Below are positions 23,265-31,096 of a stretch of 46,846 nucleotides of DNA, in pieces. The position numbers and the translations under genes were made by a program. Source of the stretch: an uncultured Eubacterium sp. (GTDB lineage: Bacteria > Bacillota > Clostridia > Oscillospirales > Acutalibacteraceae); contig CALWHV010000016.1 of NCBI GenBank assembly GCA_944380545.1, positions 1 through 46,846 of the forward strand, read 5' to 3'. Every line of letters begins with the position of its first letter. Positions within the stretch are counted from its first letter, which is position 1. The notes under the pieces are model-generated. The model was not told the origin of the DNA. It worked only from the letters and a program-made list of their open reading frames with translations, and searched no databases.

Positions 23265-23861
23265 TTACGCCTTTTTTTTGCTTCTTATGAGCTTTTGGGT
23301 GCTGAAATCAAGCACAAGCGAGAGCGCAACAACGCCCACAACGGTGATGATTCCCTCAAACAGCATATAAAAGCCGTTGTAGCTGAAGCTGTACGCCCAA
23401 ACAGACTTCCAGCCGTCCGCATACTCGCCCCAGATGGTGACGCCGGATATGAAGTGGCATACGAATCTGAACAGCGAGGCGAATGCTCCGCCGAGCGCGA
23501 GGGCAAGAGTCTGGTTCTTTACAACCTTTCTGAAGAGCGCGCCGCCGATGCCGAGGCAGGCGAAGGCAACAACATAATCGGCAAAAATAAGTATGAGATA
23601 CGCGGCTATGCCTTTTACATAGGCGAAATTGCCGAGGCCCTGGAGCAGCAGCTGCAAAATGCCGTGGACAACGCCCGTGCCGGCGCCCCATTTCAAGCCG
23701 TAGCGATAGCCGATTATAACTATCGGCACCTGGCTGAAAGCCGTAATGGAGCCGCCCATCGGGGCTTTGAATATAGTTATGTATGAAAGCAGCGTTGCAA
23801 GCGCTATCATAACAGCCGTTTCCGTAAGCTTTTGGGTTTTGCTTATCTGTGAGTTTGCCAT
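23265..23861 (-). CDS. thiT: Energy-coupling factor thiamine transporter S component
   Basis: A 198-residue membrane protein with about six hydrophobic helices, the thiamine-binding S component of an ECF transporter, which works with a shared EcfAA'T module encoded elsewhere. The ThiT hallmarks PMGGSITAFSQVPI and GLKWGAGTGVVHGILQLL, and the W-rich C-terminal half (FISGVTIWGEYADGW), which forms the thiamine pocket, are visible. The ATG at 23861 follows GGAGAAG by a few bases. Expression is controlled by the TPP riboswitch and terminator just upstream, which agrees with the substrate call. Confidence 0.95.
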   Translation of the reverse strand: MANSQISKTQKLTETAVMIALATLLSYITIFKAPMGGSITAFSQVPIVIIGYRYGLKWGAGTGVVHGILQLLLQGLGNFAYVKGIAAYLILIFADYVVAFACLGIGGALFRKVVKNQTLALALGGAFASLFRFVCHFISGVTIWGEYADGWKSVWAYSFSYNGFYMLFEGIITVVGVVALSLVLDFSTQKLIRSKKKA

Positions 23862-23904
23862 ATTCTTCTCCTTTCCGGGCGAAAGCCCAAGATTCTCAAC
23901 AAGC

Positions 23905-23937
23905 CAAAAGAAAAGCCCCGTTAAAATAACGGGGCGA
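23905..23937 (-). terminator. Riboswitch-controlled terminator upstream of thiT
   Basis: gccccgtta/taacggggc with a short loop followed by TTTTCTTTT on the minus strand, between the TPP aptamer and the thiT start. Confidence 0.9.
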
Positions 23938-23951
23938 AAACACATATTGCC

Positions 23952-24024
23952 TTCTCAGTCTCCGCTGCCCGTACTAACGCGCAGGTCGAAGGGTATGATC
24001 TCAGCCTTGCGGCACCCCTGACTT
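23952..24024 (-). ncRNA. TPP riboswitch aptamer
   Basis: On the minus strand the conserved THI-box strings appear in order: caggggtgcc, ggctgagatcatacccttc, gacctg and tagtacgggcagcgga. They form the pyrimidine- and pyrophosphate-sensing arms of the TPP aptamer. When thiamine pyrophosphate is plentiful, the downstream terminator should form and stop thiT transcription. Confidence 0.96.
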
Positions 24025-24038
24025 ATTAAGTTACACAT

Positions 24039-24067
24039 ATTATAATGCGCGCGGGGGCATTTGTCAA
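24039..24067 (-). promoter_or_regulatory. Consensus promoter of the TPP riboswitch-thiT transcript
   Basis: Perfect TTGACA (24062-24067), 17-base spacer and TATAAT (24039-24044) on the minus strand. Confidence 0.85.
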
Positions 24068-24288
24068 TAAAAATCGGCGCGCGCCGCCGAGGTTTGTTAA
24101 GACAGAGCGCAAAGCGCGGTAATGCCGTAAAGATATTATACGATTTGTACTTTGCCGCTGTAACTTTTTTGCCTAAAAACACTCTTTAAAACACCGCTTT
24201 TGATTGTACGCAAGCCAAAAACCGGCAATAGGCGACGAAAAAAGCAAAATCTACATATCGTTTATTTTTGGCAAAATTTAAAATTCAG

Positions 24289-24304
24289 GCACAATATATT
24301 GTGA
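24289..24304. promoter_or_regulatory. NrdR box 1
   Basis: gcacaatatattgtga is a near-perfect match to the NrdR box consensus (acaCwAtATmTwGtgt) with a 14-bp palindromic core. It lies upstream of the -35 element of the nrdD promoter. The rest of 24068-24427 holds no supported gene. Confidence 0.8.
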
Positions 24305-24321
24305 TTTTTTTGAATTTATTA

Positions 24322-24350
24322 TTGACAAGCGCACTATATTTTGGTATTAT
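24322..24350 (+). promoter_or_regulatory. Sigma-A promoter of nrdDG
   Basis: TTGACA (24322-24327), a spacer of 17 bases and TATTAT (24345-24350). NrdR box 2 occupies the spacer. Confidence 0.75.
24331..24346. promoter_or_regulatory. NrdR box 2
   Basis: gcactatattttggta keeps the CwAtATnTwG core of the NrdR consensus. It is centred 42 bp, four helical turns, from box 1 and lies between the -35 and -10 elements, where bound NrdR would block polymerase. Confidence 0.75.
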
Positions 24351-24427
24351 TATTAAGCAATCCGCTGTTCGTGTAACAAATTTGTAACCATTTAATAAAG
24401 CTTGTAACTTTTCGGAGGTGAAACGAA

Positions 24428-26602
24428 ATGAAGATCATCAAGAGAAACGGCTCCGAGGTGGATTTTGACCTTTCCAAGATAATCGCCGCGGTAACGAAGG
24501 CAAACGCCGCGTGTGAAAAGGAAGAGCTTACCCCATCCCAGATACAGGACATCGCCGAGTTTGTTGAATTCAAGATTTCAAAGGCGGCGCGCGCCCTTTC
24601 CGTTGAAGAGATTCAGGACATCGTTGAAAACCAAATTATGGCGCAGGGCGCGTTTGAAGTGGCAAAAAGGTATGTTAAATACCGCTACAACCGCTCGCTC
24701 ATAAGAAAGTCCAACACAACGGACGAGCAGATACTGACCCTTATAGAGTGCAACAACGAGGAAGTTAAGCAGGAGAATTCAAACAAGAACCCCACCGTAA
24801 ACAGCGTTCAGCGCGATTATATGGCGGGCGAGGTTTCAAAGGACCTTACGAAGAGGATACTTCTGCCGCATGATATCGTTGAGGCGCACGAAAACGGGCT
24901 TATCCATTTCCACGACGCCGATTATTTTGCGCAGCATATGCACAACTGCTGCCTTGTTAACCTTGAGGATATGCTGCAAAACGGCACCGTTATAAGCGGC
25001 ACGATGATTGAAAAGCCGCACACCTTTTCAACCGCCTGCAATATCGCAACGCAGATAATCGCGCAGATAGCTTCAAGCCAGTACGGCGGGCAGAGCATAA
25101 GCCTTTCGCATCTGGCGCCGTTTGTTGACCTCAGCCGCAAGCGCTTTAAGAGGGATGTAAGAAACGAGCTGCTTGACGCCGGATTGGACCCGACGGACGA
25201 AGAGGTTGACAAGATAACGGAAATGCGCGTTAAGGACGAGATAAGGCGCGGCGTGCAGACGATACAGTATCAGGTTATCACGCTTATGACCACAAACGGC
25301 CAGGCTCCGTTCGTTACGGTGTTTATGTATCTTGACGAGGTGCCGGAGGGCCAGACGAGGGACGACCTTAAGCTGATAATCGAGGAGGTTCTGCGCCAGA
25401 GGATACAGGGCGTTAAGAACGAAAGCGGCGTTTGGATCACGCCGGCGTTTCCCAAGCTTATCTATGTGCTTGACGAGGACAATATCACGCCGGAATCAAA
25501 ATACTGGGATGTTACCTGCCTTGCCGCAAAATGCACGGCGAAAAGAATGGTGCCCGACTACATCTCTGCAAAGAAGATGCGCGAGCTTAAGGTGGATAAG
25601 AACGGCAACGGCAATGTTTACACCTGCATGGGCTGCCGCTCGTTCCTGACCCCGTATGTTGACCCCAAAACGAACAAGCCCAAGTACTACGGCCGCTTCA
25701 ACCAGGGCGTTGTTACCATAAACCTTGTTGACATCGCCTGCTCCTCGGGCGGCGACACGGATAAATTCTGGAAGATATTTGACGAAAGGCTTGACATCTG
25801 CTACCGCGCGCTTATGTGCCGCCACAACAGGCTGCTCGGCACGCCGAGCGATGTTGCGCCCATCCTTTGGCAGTACGGCGCGCTTGCAAGGCTCAAGAAG
25901 GGCGAGAAGATAGACAAGCTGCTTTTCGGCGGATATTCCACCATCTCCCTCGGCTACGCCGGACTTTACGAATGTGTTAAATATATGACCGGCAAGAGCC
26001 ATACCGACCCGCAGGCAAAGGATTTTGCGCTTTCCGTTATGCAAAAGCTGAACGACGCGTGCAAGACCTGGAAGGAAAAGGAGAATATGGACTTTTCCGT
26101 TTACGGCACGCCGCTTGAATCCACCACCTATAAATTTGCAAAATGCCTGCAAAAGCGCTTCGGCAAGATCCCCGGCGTTACGGACAAGAACTATATCACG
26201 AACAGCTACCATGTGCATGTAACCGAGGAGATAGACGCCTTTAAGAAGCTTGAATTTGAATCCGAATTCCAGAACCTTTCACCCGGCGGAGCCATAAGCT
26301 ATGTTGAGGTGCCGAATATGCAGGACAATATTCCGGCGGTGCTTTCCGTTATGCAGTACATATACAACCACATTATGTACGCGGAGCTCAACACCAAGAG
26401 CGATTACTGCCAGGTTTGCGGCTACGACGGCGAGATAAAGATAGTTGAGGAAAACGGCAAGCTTGTGTGGCGCTGCCCCAACTGCGGCAACGAGGACCAG
26501 AGCAAGATGAATGTTGCGCGCCGCACCTGCGGATACATAGGCACGCAATATTGGAACCAGGGCAGGACTCAGGAGATAAGAGACAGAGTGCTTCACCTGT
26601 AA
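24428..26602 (+). CDS. nrdD: Anaerobic (class III) ribonucleoside-triphosphate reductase
   Basis: A 724-residue glycyl-radical enzyme that makes deoxyribonucleotides without oxygen. The N-terminal ATP-cone (about 1-90, IKRNGSEVDFDLSKIIAAV) is an allosteric site. The ten-stranded barrel follows, with HMHNCCLVNLEDMLQNG and the active-site CMGCRSFLTPY region. The C-terminal zinc site uses two CxxC pairs (CQVCG, CPNCG). The radical glycine is Gly702 in RRTCGYIGTQ. Full length. A strong GGAGGTG precedes the ATG. It is expressed with nrdG from an NrdR-type promoter. Confidence 0.97.
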   Translation: MKIIKRNGSEVDFDLSKIIAAVTKANAACEKEELTPSQIQDIAEFVEFKISKAARALSVEEIQDIVENQIMAQGAFEVAKRYVKYRYNRSLIRKSNTTDEQILTLIECNNEEVKQENSNKNPTVNSVQRDYMAGEVSKDLTKRILLPHDIVEAHENGLIHFHDADYFAQHMHNCCLVNLEDMLQNGTVISGTMIEKPHTFSTACNIATQIIAQIASSQYGGQSISLSHLAPFVDLSRKRFKRDVRNELLDAGLDPTDEEVDKITEMRVKDEIRRGVQTIQYQVITLMTTNGQAPFVTVFMYLDEVPEGQTRDDLKLIIEEVLRQRIQGVKNESGVWITPAFPKLIYVLDEDNITPESKYWDVTCLAAKCTAKRMVPDYISAKKMRELKVDKNGNGNVYTCMGCRSFLTPYVDPKTNKPKYYGRFNQGVVTINLVDIACSSGGDTDKFWKIFDERLDICYRALMCRHNRLLGTPSDVAPILWQYGALARLKKGEKIDKLLFGGYSTISLGYAGLYECVKYMTGKSHTDPQAKDFALSVMQKLNDACKTWKEKENMDFSVYGTPLESTTYKFAKCLQKRFGKIPGVTDKNYITNSYHVHVTEEIDAFKKLEFESEFQNLSPGGAISYVEVPNMQDNIPAVLSVMQYIYNHIMYAELNTKSDYCQVCGYDGEIKIVEENGKLVWRCPNCGNEDQSKMNVARRTCGYIGTQYWNQGRTQEIRDRVLHL

Positions 26603-26607
26603 TACAC

Positions 26608-26646
26608 AAAAGGAGCAGGGGCGCTTGACGGCGCCCCTGATTTGTT
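26608..26646 (+). promoter_or_regulatory. Hairpin-separated ribosome binding site of nrdG
   Basis: AAAAGGAG (26608-26615) is followed at once by a perfect 9-bp hairpin (caggggcgc/gcgcccctg, 26616-26639, six-base loop), then seven bases and the nrdG ATG. Linear spacing is 31 bases; with the hairpin folded it is seven. No closer Shine-Dalgarno is seen, and the hairpin lacks a T-tract, so it is a poor terminator. Confidence 0.65.
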
Positions 26647-27171
26647 ATGAACATTGCAGAGATAAAAACGAACGATATTGCAAACGGCGAGGGAGTGCGC
26701 ACAAGCGTGTTCGTTTCCGGCTGCCGCCACCGCTGCCCCGACTGCTTTAACGAGATAGCCTGGGATTTTAAATACGGCAGAAGCTACGGCGGCGACACGG
26801 AAAAATACATACTTGATTCCTGCCGCCCGCCGTGGATAGCGGGGCTTTCGCTTTTGGGCGGCGAGCCGTTTGAGCCTGAGAACCAAAGCGGTATGCTTGA
26901 GCTTTTAAAGGCGTTTCGAGCCGAATATCCCGAAAAGAGCGTTTGGTGCTACAGCGGCTTCACACTGGAGCAGATAACGGGGCGCGAGAAGAGCCGCGCG
27001 GCAACGCCGCAGGCGCAGGAGATGCTTAAATACATTGATGTGCTTGTTGACGGGAGATACGAAAAGGAGCTGAAAAACATATCGCTCAAATTCCGCGGCT
27101 CTGAAAACCAGCGGGTGATAGATTTAAAAAAGACGCTGGAAGCGAAAAAAATAATTTTATACCTTGAATAA
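26647..27171 (+). CDS. nrdG: Anaerobic ribonucleotide reductase activating protein
   Basis: A 174-residue radical SAM activase with the cluster motif CRHRCPDC (Cys26, 30, 33) and the SAM-binding LLGGEPFEPEN segment. It abstracts hydrogen from the radical glycine of NrdD to switch the reductase on. Standard length. It lies 44 bp after nrdD on the same transcript. Translation appears to depend on a hairpin between Shine-Dalgarno and start codon. Confidence 0.96.
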   Translation: MNIAEIKTNDIANGEGVRTSVFVSGCRHRCPDCFNEIAWDFKYGRSYGGDTEKYILDSCRPPWIAGLSLLGGEPFEPENQSGMLELLKAFRAEYPEKSVWCYSGFTLEQITGREKSRAATPQAQEMLKYIDVLVDGRYEKELKNISLKFRGSENQRVIDLKKTLEAKKIILYLE

Positions 27172-27173
27172 AA

Positions 27174-27204
27174 GAGCAGCCCTTGTTGAAGTAAGGGCTG
27201 CTTT
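27174..27204. terminator. Bidirectional terminator between nrdG and the MBL gene
   Basis: gcagccctt/aagggctgc stem with T-rich sequence on the plus side and A-rich sequence on the other. Confidence 0.8.
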
Positions 27205-27208
27205 GCTT

Positions 27209-28060
27209 TTACATTATATCCGTCTGCATCTCCACGGCGCCGTTTTTGAAGATAGCCTTTAAGCCATTTGAATCGACCGTGGCGTAAAGGCGGGCGTGGG
27301 TAAACAGCTTAAGGCGCATCAACACGGGCTTATGCACCCCCGCCGCCCTGTTGCAGACGACGGTGATATCCGGGTTGAGCGTTTTGAGCCAGCGGCGGCT
27401 TGAGGAATACACATAGCCGTGGTGGCCGAGCTTTAAGAGCTGCACCTTTCCGATAAGCGGGGCGAGCTTCTTTTCGCCGCCCACCTTATTGTTCATATCG
27501 CCGGAAAGGAGCGCGCGGCAGCCGTCACATTCAACGAGCGTTACGACGGAATTTTCATTTTCGCCGGTTTTCCTGGAATGCTTTTCAACCGAGCCGTTAA
27601 AAAATGTTATCTTCATCTCGCCGAGCGTGAGCGAAAGCCCGTCAAACTCCGATGTTACGGGAACGCCGCGGCGCTTGAGCGCGCCGAGCATCTGCTCATA
27701 CACCTCGCGGTTATCCCACTGCGTGCGCTCGTAGTAATTTATTGTGCTTTCGTCATACGGCTTTAAAAACGCCCTTTGAACGGTTATGCGCGGGTCGTCT
27801 ATAACCGTGTCGAACCCGCCGATATGGTCCGAATGGGCGTGAGTTCCCAACACGAAATCAAGGCGAACGATTCCGTCCTGCCCGGCGCAGCGGCTGACGA
27901 GATAATCAACCACCTCTTTTTCATAGCCGCGGTATTTGAGCATCGGCTTGCTCGGCGGATAATCGCTGTCCTCAGCGGCGTCTATCATTGCAAAACGGCC
28001 GGCGCTTTCAAGGACGATGCAGTCTGACGCGCCGGTATTCAAAAAATGTATACAGTTCAT
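27209..28060 (-). CDS. ComEC/Rec2-like metallo-beta-lactamase-fold hydrolase
   Basis: A 283-residue soluble MBL-fold protein. The metal site is intact: THAHSDHIGGFD, then SGDMNNK and LGHHGYVYSSS. The order and the CIHFLNTGASDCIVLES opening are those of the catalytic domain found at the C-terminus of ComEC and as free-standing proteins. ComEC-type domains are thought to degrade the non-transforming DNA strand, but stand-alone forms have no settled role. Start 28060 follows AAAGAGG; the longer frame upstream overlaps the HAD gene. Ten bases separate it from that gene's stop. Confidence 0.8.
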   Translation of the reverse strand: MNCIHFLNTGASDCIVLESAGRFAMIDAAEDSDYPPSKPMLKYRGYEKEVVDYLVSRCAGQDGIVRLDFVLGTHAHSDHIGGFDTVIDDPRITVQRAFLKPYDESTINYYERTQWDNREVYEQMLGALKRRGVPVTSEFDGLSLTLGEMKITFFNGSVEKHSRKTGENENSVVTLVECDGCRALLSGDMNNKVGGEKKLAPLIGKVQLLKLGHHGYVYSSSRRWLKTLNPDITVVCNRAAGVHKPVLMRLKLFTHARLYATVDSNGLKAIFKNGAVEMQTDIM

Positions 28061-28070
28061 AAAAGCCTCT

Positions 28071-28916
28071 TTACGCGGTGTGGATCTTCTTTTGCGGCTG
28101 AGTGTGCGCGGGCGGCACAAGCCTTTCTATATCCTCCATAATATTCTGCGTGTTGGAGCAGATAACGCCGCTGCTTATTTTCTTGAGCCGTTCGCAGGCG
28201 TTTGAAACGGCATAGGCGCGGCCGGCTGCAAGAAACATTGAAACATCGTTTTCGCTGTCGCCGCAGACAACGCAGGAGGATATATCCTCGTTTGCAAGGC
28301 GGCAGAGGGCGATGAGCGCCGTGCCCTTGTCCGCTCCGGCGGCAGTTATCTCAAGATTATTGCTCATAGACGAGGTGACTCGCAGATTGTGAAAGCGGGA
28401 GATGATCCTGCGCCTGCACTCCTCACGCTCCGCAGGGTCGCGGAAGAAGACATCAAACATCTCCGCCCCATCCGAAATCACATCATAAAGCGAGTCGACG
28501 CCCACGCGGCTGCGCCTGAGCTCCGGCAGATAATCGGGGTCTATACGGTATCTTGCAAAGGCGCGCTCGTTGAATTTTGACGCTTCAACAAACGGCGTTT
28601 TGCGGGAATAGACCTCCGTAAAGGTTTTGGCAAGGCCGAGAACGCCGAGCACGCCCGCGGCGGTTTTGGGGTCAATGCAGCGGGAATGGATAACGCCCTC
28701 TCCCCTTTTATATACAGCCGCTCCGTTTGAATATATTATATACCTTATGTTCGCGTTGTGCAAGAGCGCAGGCGGGATCTCGTTAAAGGTGCGCCCCGTT
28801 GCGATTGCAAGCGTATGCCCGCTTTGGGCAAGCCTTTTTACAGCCTCAAGATTTTCCGAGCTTACGCTTGTGCTGCTTTCAAGCAGCGTGCCGTCAAGGT
28901 CTGTTGCGATTATCAT
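28071..28916 (-). CDS. HAD-superfamily phosphatase, Cof type
   Basis: A 281-residue HAD hydrolase with a C2B cap, as in Cof/YcsE/YidA. Motif I DLDGTLL carries the nucleophile Asp6 and general acid Asp8. Motif II (LAIATGRT), the motif III lysine (DKGTALIAL) and motif IV (VVCGDSENDVSMF) are all present. Such enzymes dephosphorylate sugar phosphates, FMN or pyridoxal phosphate; the specificity is not visible. It sits between the GtrA pair and the MBL gene with gaps of four and ten bases, so these genes probably share a transcript. Confidence 0.9.
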   Translation of the reverse strand: MIIATDLDGTLLESSTSVSSENLEAVKRLAQSGHTLAIATGRTFNEIPPALLHNANIRYIIYSNGAAVYKRGEGVIHSRCIDPKTAAGVLGVLGLAKTFTEVYSRKTPFVEASKFNERAFARYRIDPDYLPELRRSRVGVDSLYDVISDGAEMFDVFFRDPAEREECRRRIISRFHNLRVTSSMSNNLEITAAGADKGTALIALCRLANEDISSCVVCGDSENDVSMFLAAGRAYAVSNACERLKKISSGVICSNTQNIMEDIERLVPPAHTQPQKKIHTA

Positions 28917-28920
28917 TGCT

Positions 28921-29445
28921 TTACTTTGCCTCTTTAACTTTAATTTTTCTTTTGCTTTTGATCTGAATCAGATATCTTTCAAGCGGATAGGTCCACAGAG
29001 TCGGTATATTTATAATTATGAATTTTGCCAGCATCTGCGCCCCTGCGCTTGAAACGCCGTGTTCAAGCATCACCGCGCCGGCGGCGGAGCCGAGCCAGGA
29101 GCTAAGCAGGATATTGAACGCCGAGAGCAGGAAATAAAGCGAGCCGCTGTACGCGGGATTGACATCCGAATGAAATGTTAGGCGGCGGTTCATAAGATAC
29201 GCCGCGACATAGCCGGCGGTTGTGGAAATCAGGTAGGAATAGAGATACCCCTCGTATCTGATGCCGAGAAAGGACAGCAGCGCGTTATCCGGCAGCGAAT
29301 TTGAATTCAGCGGGCGGAACACGGTGTAAAGCAGAAGCATATAAAGCCCGATATCAAGCGCAGAGGTAACTATCACAGTGAAGTTGAATTTTACGAATTT
29401 CCAAAGCTCGCCGTGGCGGCGGGTGAAGCTCTTAATTTTCTGCAT
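28921..29445 (-). CDS. GtrA-family membrane protein, second of tandem pair
   Basis: A 174-residue protein with four hydrophobic helices and the GtrA signature NRRLTFHSD near the middle and LWTYPLERYLI at the end. GtrA proteins are thought to help flip undecaprenyl-linked sugars during glycopolymer modification. It shares most of its pattern with the preceding gene: WKFVKFNFTVIVTSALDIG here, WKFVKFTFTGVSTSVLELG there. It arose by tandem duplication. Its start overlaps the upstream gene by 14 bp. No glycosyltransferase gene lies beside them. Confidence 0.88.
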   Translation of the reverse strand: MQKIKSFTRRHGELWKFVKFNFTVIVTSALDIGLYMLLLYTVFRPLNSNSLPDNALLSFLGIRYEGYLYSYLISTTAGYVAAYLMNRRLTFHSDVNPAYSGSLYFLLSAFNILLSSWLGSAAGAVMLEHGVSSAGAQMLAKFIIINIPTLWTYPLERYLIQIKSKRKIKVKEAK

Positions 29446-29953
29446 CGGCGGGCGCCTTCTTTTTTCTGTGGATAACAAAGCGGTTGAGCGGATAGGTCCA
29501 CAGGGTGGGGACGGTCATTACAACGATTTTTGTGAGCATTTCAACAAAGGCGTTGTTGTGGCCGCTGTTTGTGATGAGCGTGCCGAGGAACGCGCCGAAC
29601 CAGGTGTTGAACGCGATGGTGCAGACCACCATAATGATATACAGCACCGTGGAGAGGACGGGATTGGCGTCCGCCTTGAAGGTGAGCTTTCTGTTCATAA
29701 TATAAGCCGCGGCATAGCCGATGGTGGCGGAAATGAAATAGGAATACATATATCCCATATATTCTATGCCGAGGAAGGAGAGGACGGGGTTGTCCGTTAC
29801 GGGAGTTTCGTTCATTGAGCGGAACACGACATACTGCAAAAACATAAACACGCCGAGCTCAAGCACCGAGGTGCTGACGCCCGTGAAGGTGAATTTTACG
29901 AATTTCCAGATCTCTGCGTGTTTTTCGGTAAAAGCCTTTAATTTTTCTTTCAT
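29432..29953 (-). CDS. GtrA-family membrane protein, first of tandem pair
   Basis: A 173-residue four-helix membrane protein with the same order as its downstream paralogue: basic N-terminal helix, NRKLTFKAD motif between helices two and three, and LWTYPLNRFVIHRKKK at the end. The mid-section LGIEYMGYMYSYFISATIGY aligns with LGIRYEGYLYSYLISTTAGY of the neighbour. It probably takes part in polyprenyl-phosphate sugar transport. It follows AAAGGCAAGAAT and is the first gene of the GtrA-GtrA-HAD-MBL unit. The 198 bases between it and the transketolase genes show only a small GC hairpin and the tkt terminator. Confidence 0.88.
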   Translation of the reverse strand: MKEKLKAFTEKHAEIWKFVKFTFTGVSTSVLELGVFMFLQYVVFRSMNETPVTDNPVLSFLGIEYMGYMYSYFISATIGYAAAYIMNRKLTFKADANPVLSTVLYIIMVVCTIAFNTWFGAFLGTLITNSGHNNAFVEMLTKIVVMTVPTLWTYPLNRFVIHRKKKAPADAEN

Positions 29954-30111
29954 ATTCTTGCCTTTCAGATGAATTTGCCGCGGGCTGACGCCCGCCCTTG
30001 CCGAATATTATGCAACGCTCATTTGAAAAAGCTGCCAACGGCTTGTTAAATATATGAAAGATTTAACCGCCAATGTCAAATCCGCGTTGCTTTTGTTAAG
30101 GATATGCAAAA

Positions 30112-30138
30112 AGACGCCCTGAACGGGCGCCTTTTGAT
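30112..30138 (-). terminator. Terminator of the transketolase unit
   Basis: ggcgcccgttcagggcgtc hairpin with TTTTT on the minus strand, just after the stop. Confidence 0.75.
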
Positions 30139-30151
30139 AAGCAATATTTCT

Positions 30152-31096
30152 TTATTTGTTTAAAAAGTCCTTTGCCGTTTTAACGATATTTTCAGACGAA
30201 AGGCCGAACTGCTTTAAAAGCTCCTTGGCGGGGCCGCTGTGGCCGAAAACATCATTTATGCCGATACGCTTTACTGGAACGGGACATTCCTCGCTGAGCG
30301 CCGCGCAGACAGCCTCGCCAAGACCGCCCACAACATTGTGCTCCTCAACGGTGATGACCCTGCCTGTTTTTGCCGCTGAGGCTGCAACAAGCTCCTTATC
30401 AAGCGGCTTTATAGTGGCGATATTGATGATCTCTGCGTCGATGCCGTCCGCCTCAAGCTCTCTACCCGCCTCTATCGCCTCGGCAACCATAAGGCCGTTT
30501 GCGATGATCGTTATATCGCGCCCCTGCTTGATAAGCTCGCCCTTGCCGATCTCAAAGCGGTAATCGCCGCCGTGGAAAACGGGAACGGCAAGCCTGCCGA
30601 AGCGCAGATAAACGGGACCTTCGTGCGCATAAGCCGCCTTTACCGCCTGCCGTGCCTCAACATCATCAGCGGGGCAGATGACCACCATGCCGGGTATGGA
30701 GCGCATAAGGGCAAAATCCTCGCAGCACTGGTGGGAGGCTCCGTCCTCTCCGACGGAGATGCCCGCGTGGGTTGCGCCTATTTTTACATTGAGGTGCGGA
30801 TAGCCGATCGAGTTTCTTATCTGCTCAAACGCCCTGCCCGCCGCAAACATCGCAAAGCTTGAGGCAAACGGAACAAAGCCCATTGTGCTGAGGCCGGCAG
30901 CCACGCTCATCATATTCGATTCGGCGATGCCGCAGTTTATATGACGGTTCGGGAACGCCTTTTTAAATATGGCGGTTTTTGTGGCGGCGGAGAGGTCTGC
31001 GTCAAGCACAACAAGATCATCCGCGCCGTTTTGTGCAAGCTCCTTAAGAGCGTTGCCGTAGCTTTCACGGGTTGCAATATTCTTTATTTCCGCCAT
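30152..31096 (-). CDS. Transketolase, C-terminal subunit
   Basis: A 314-residue protein equal to the pyrimidine-binding and C-terminal domains of transketolase. It includes the SFAMFAAGRAFEQIRNSI stretch, HAGISVGEDGASHQ, the RFGR sugar-phosphate region and the VITVEEHNVVGGLGEAV strand. Together with the gene just upstream it makes the two-chain transketolase of many anaerobes, which moves two-carbon units in the pentose phosphate pathway. The start ATG shares one base with the partner's stop codon (TAATG), and a GGAGGTG lies within the partner's last codons. Coupled translation should give equal amounts. Confidence 0.94.
   Translation of the reverse strand: MAEIKNIATRESYGNALKELAQNGADDLVVLDADLSAATKTAIFKKAFPNRHINCGIAESNMMSVAAGLSTMGFVPFASSFAMFAAGRAFEQIRNSIGYPHLNVKIGATHAGISVGEDGASHQCCEDFALMRSIPGMVVICPADDVEARQAVKAAYAHEGPVYLRFGRLAVPVFHGGDYRFEIGKGELIKQGRDITIIANGLMVAEAIEAGRELEADGIDAEIINIATIKPLDKELVAASAAKTGRVITVEEHNVVGGLGEAVCAALSEECPVPVKRIGINDVFGHSGPAKELLKQFGLSSENIVKTAKDFLNK

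Noticed and set aside
26616..26639. Hairpin between nrdD and nrdG as a terminator
   Set aside because: There is no T-run after the stem, and the Shine-Dalgarno of nrdG lies before it, so a role in translation fits better.
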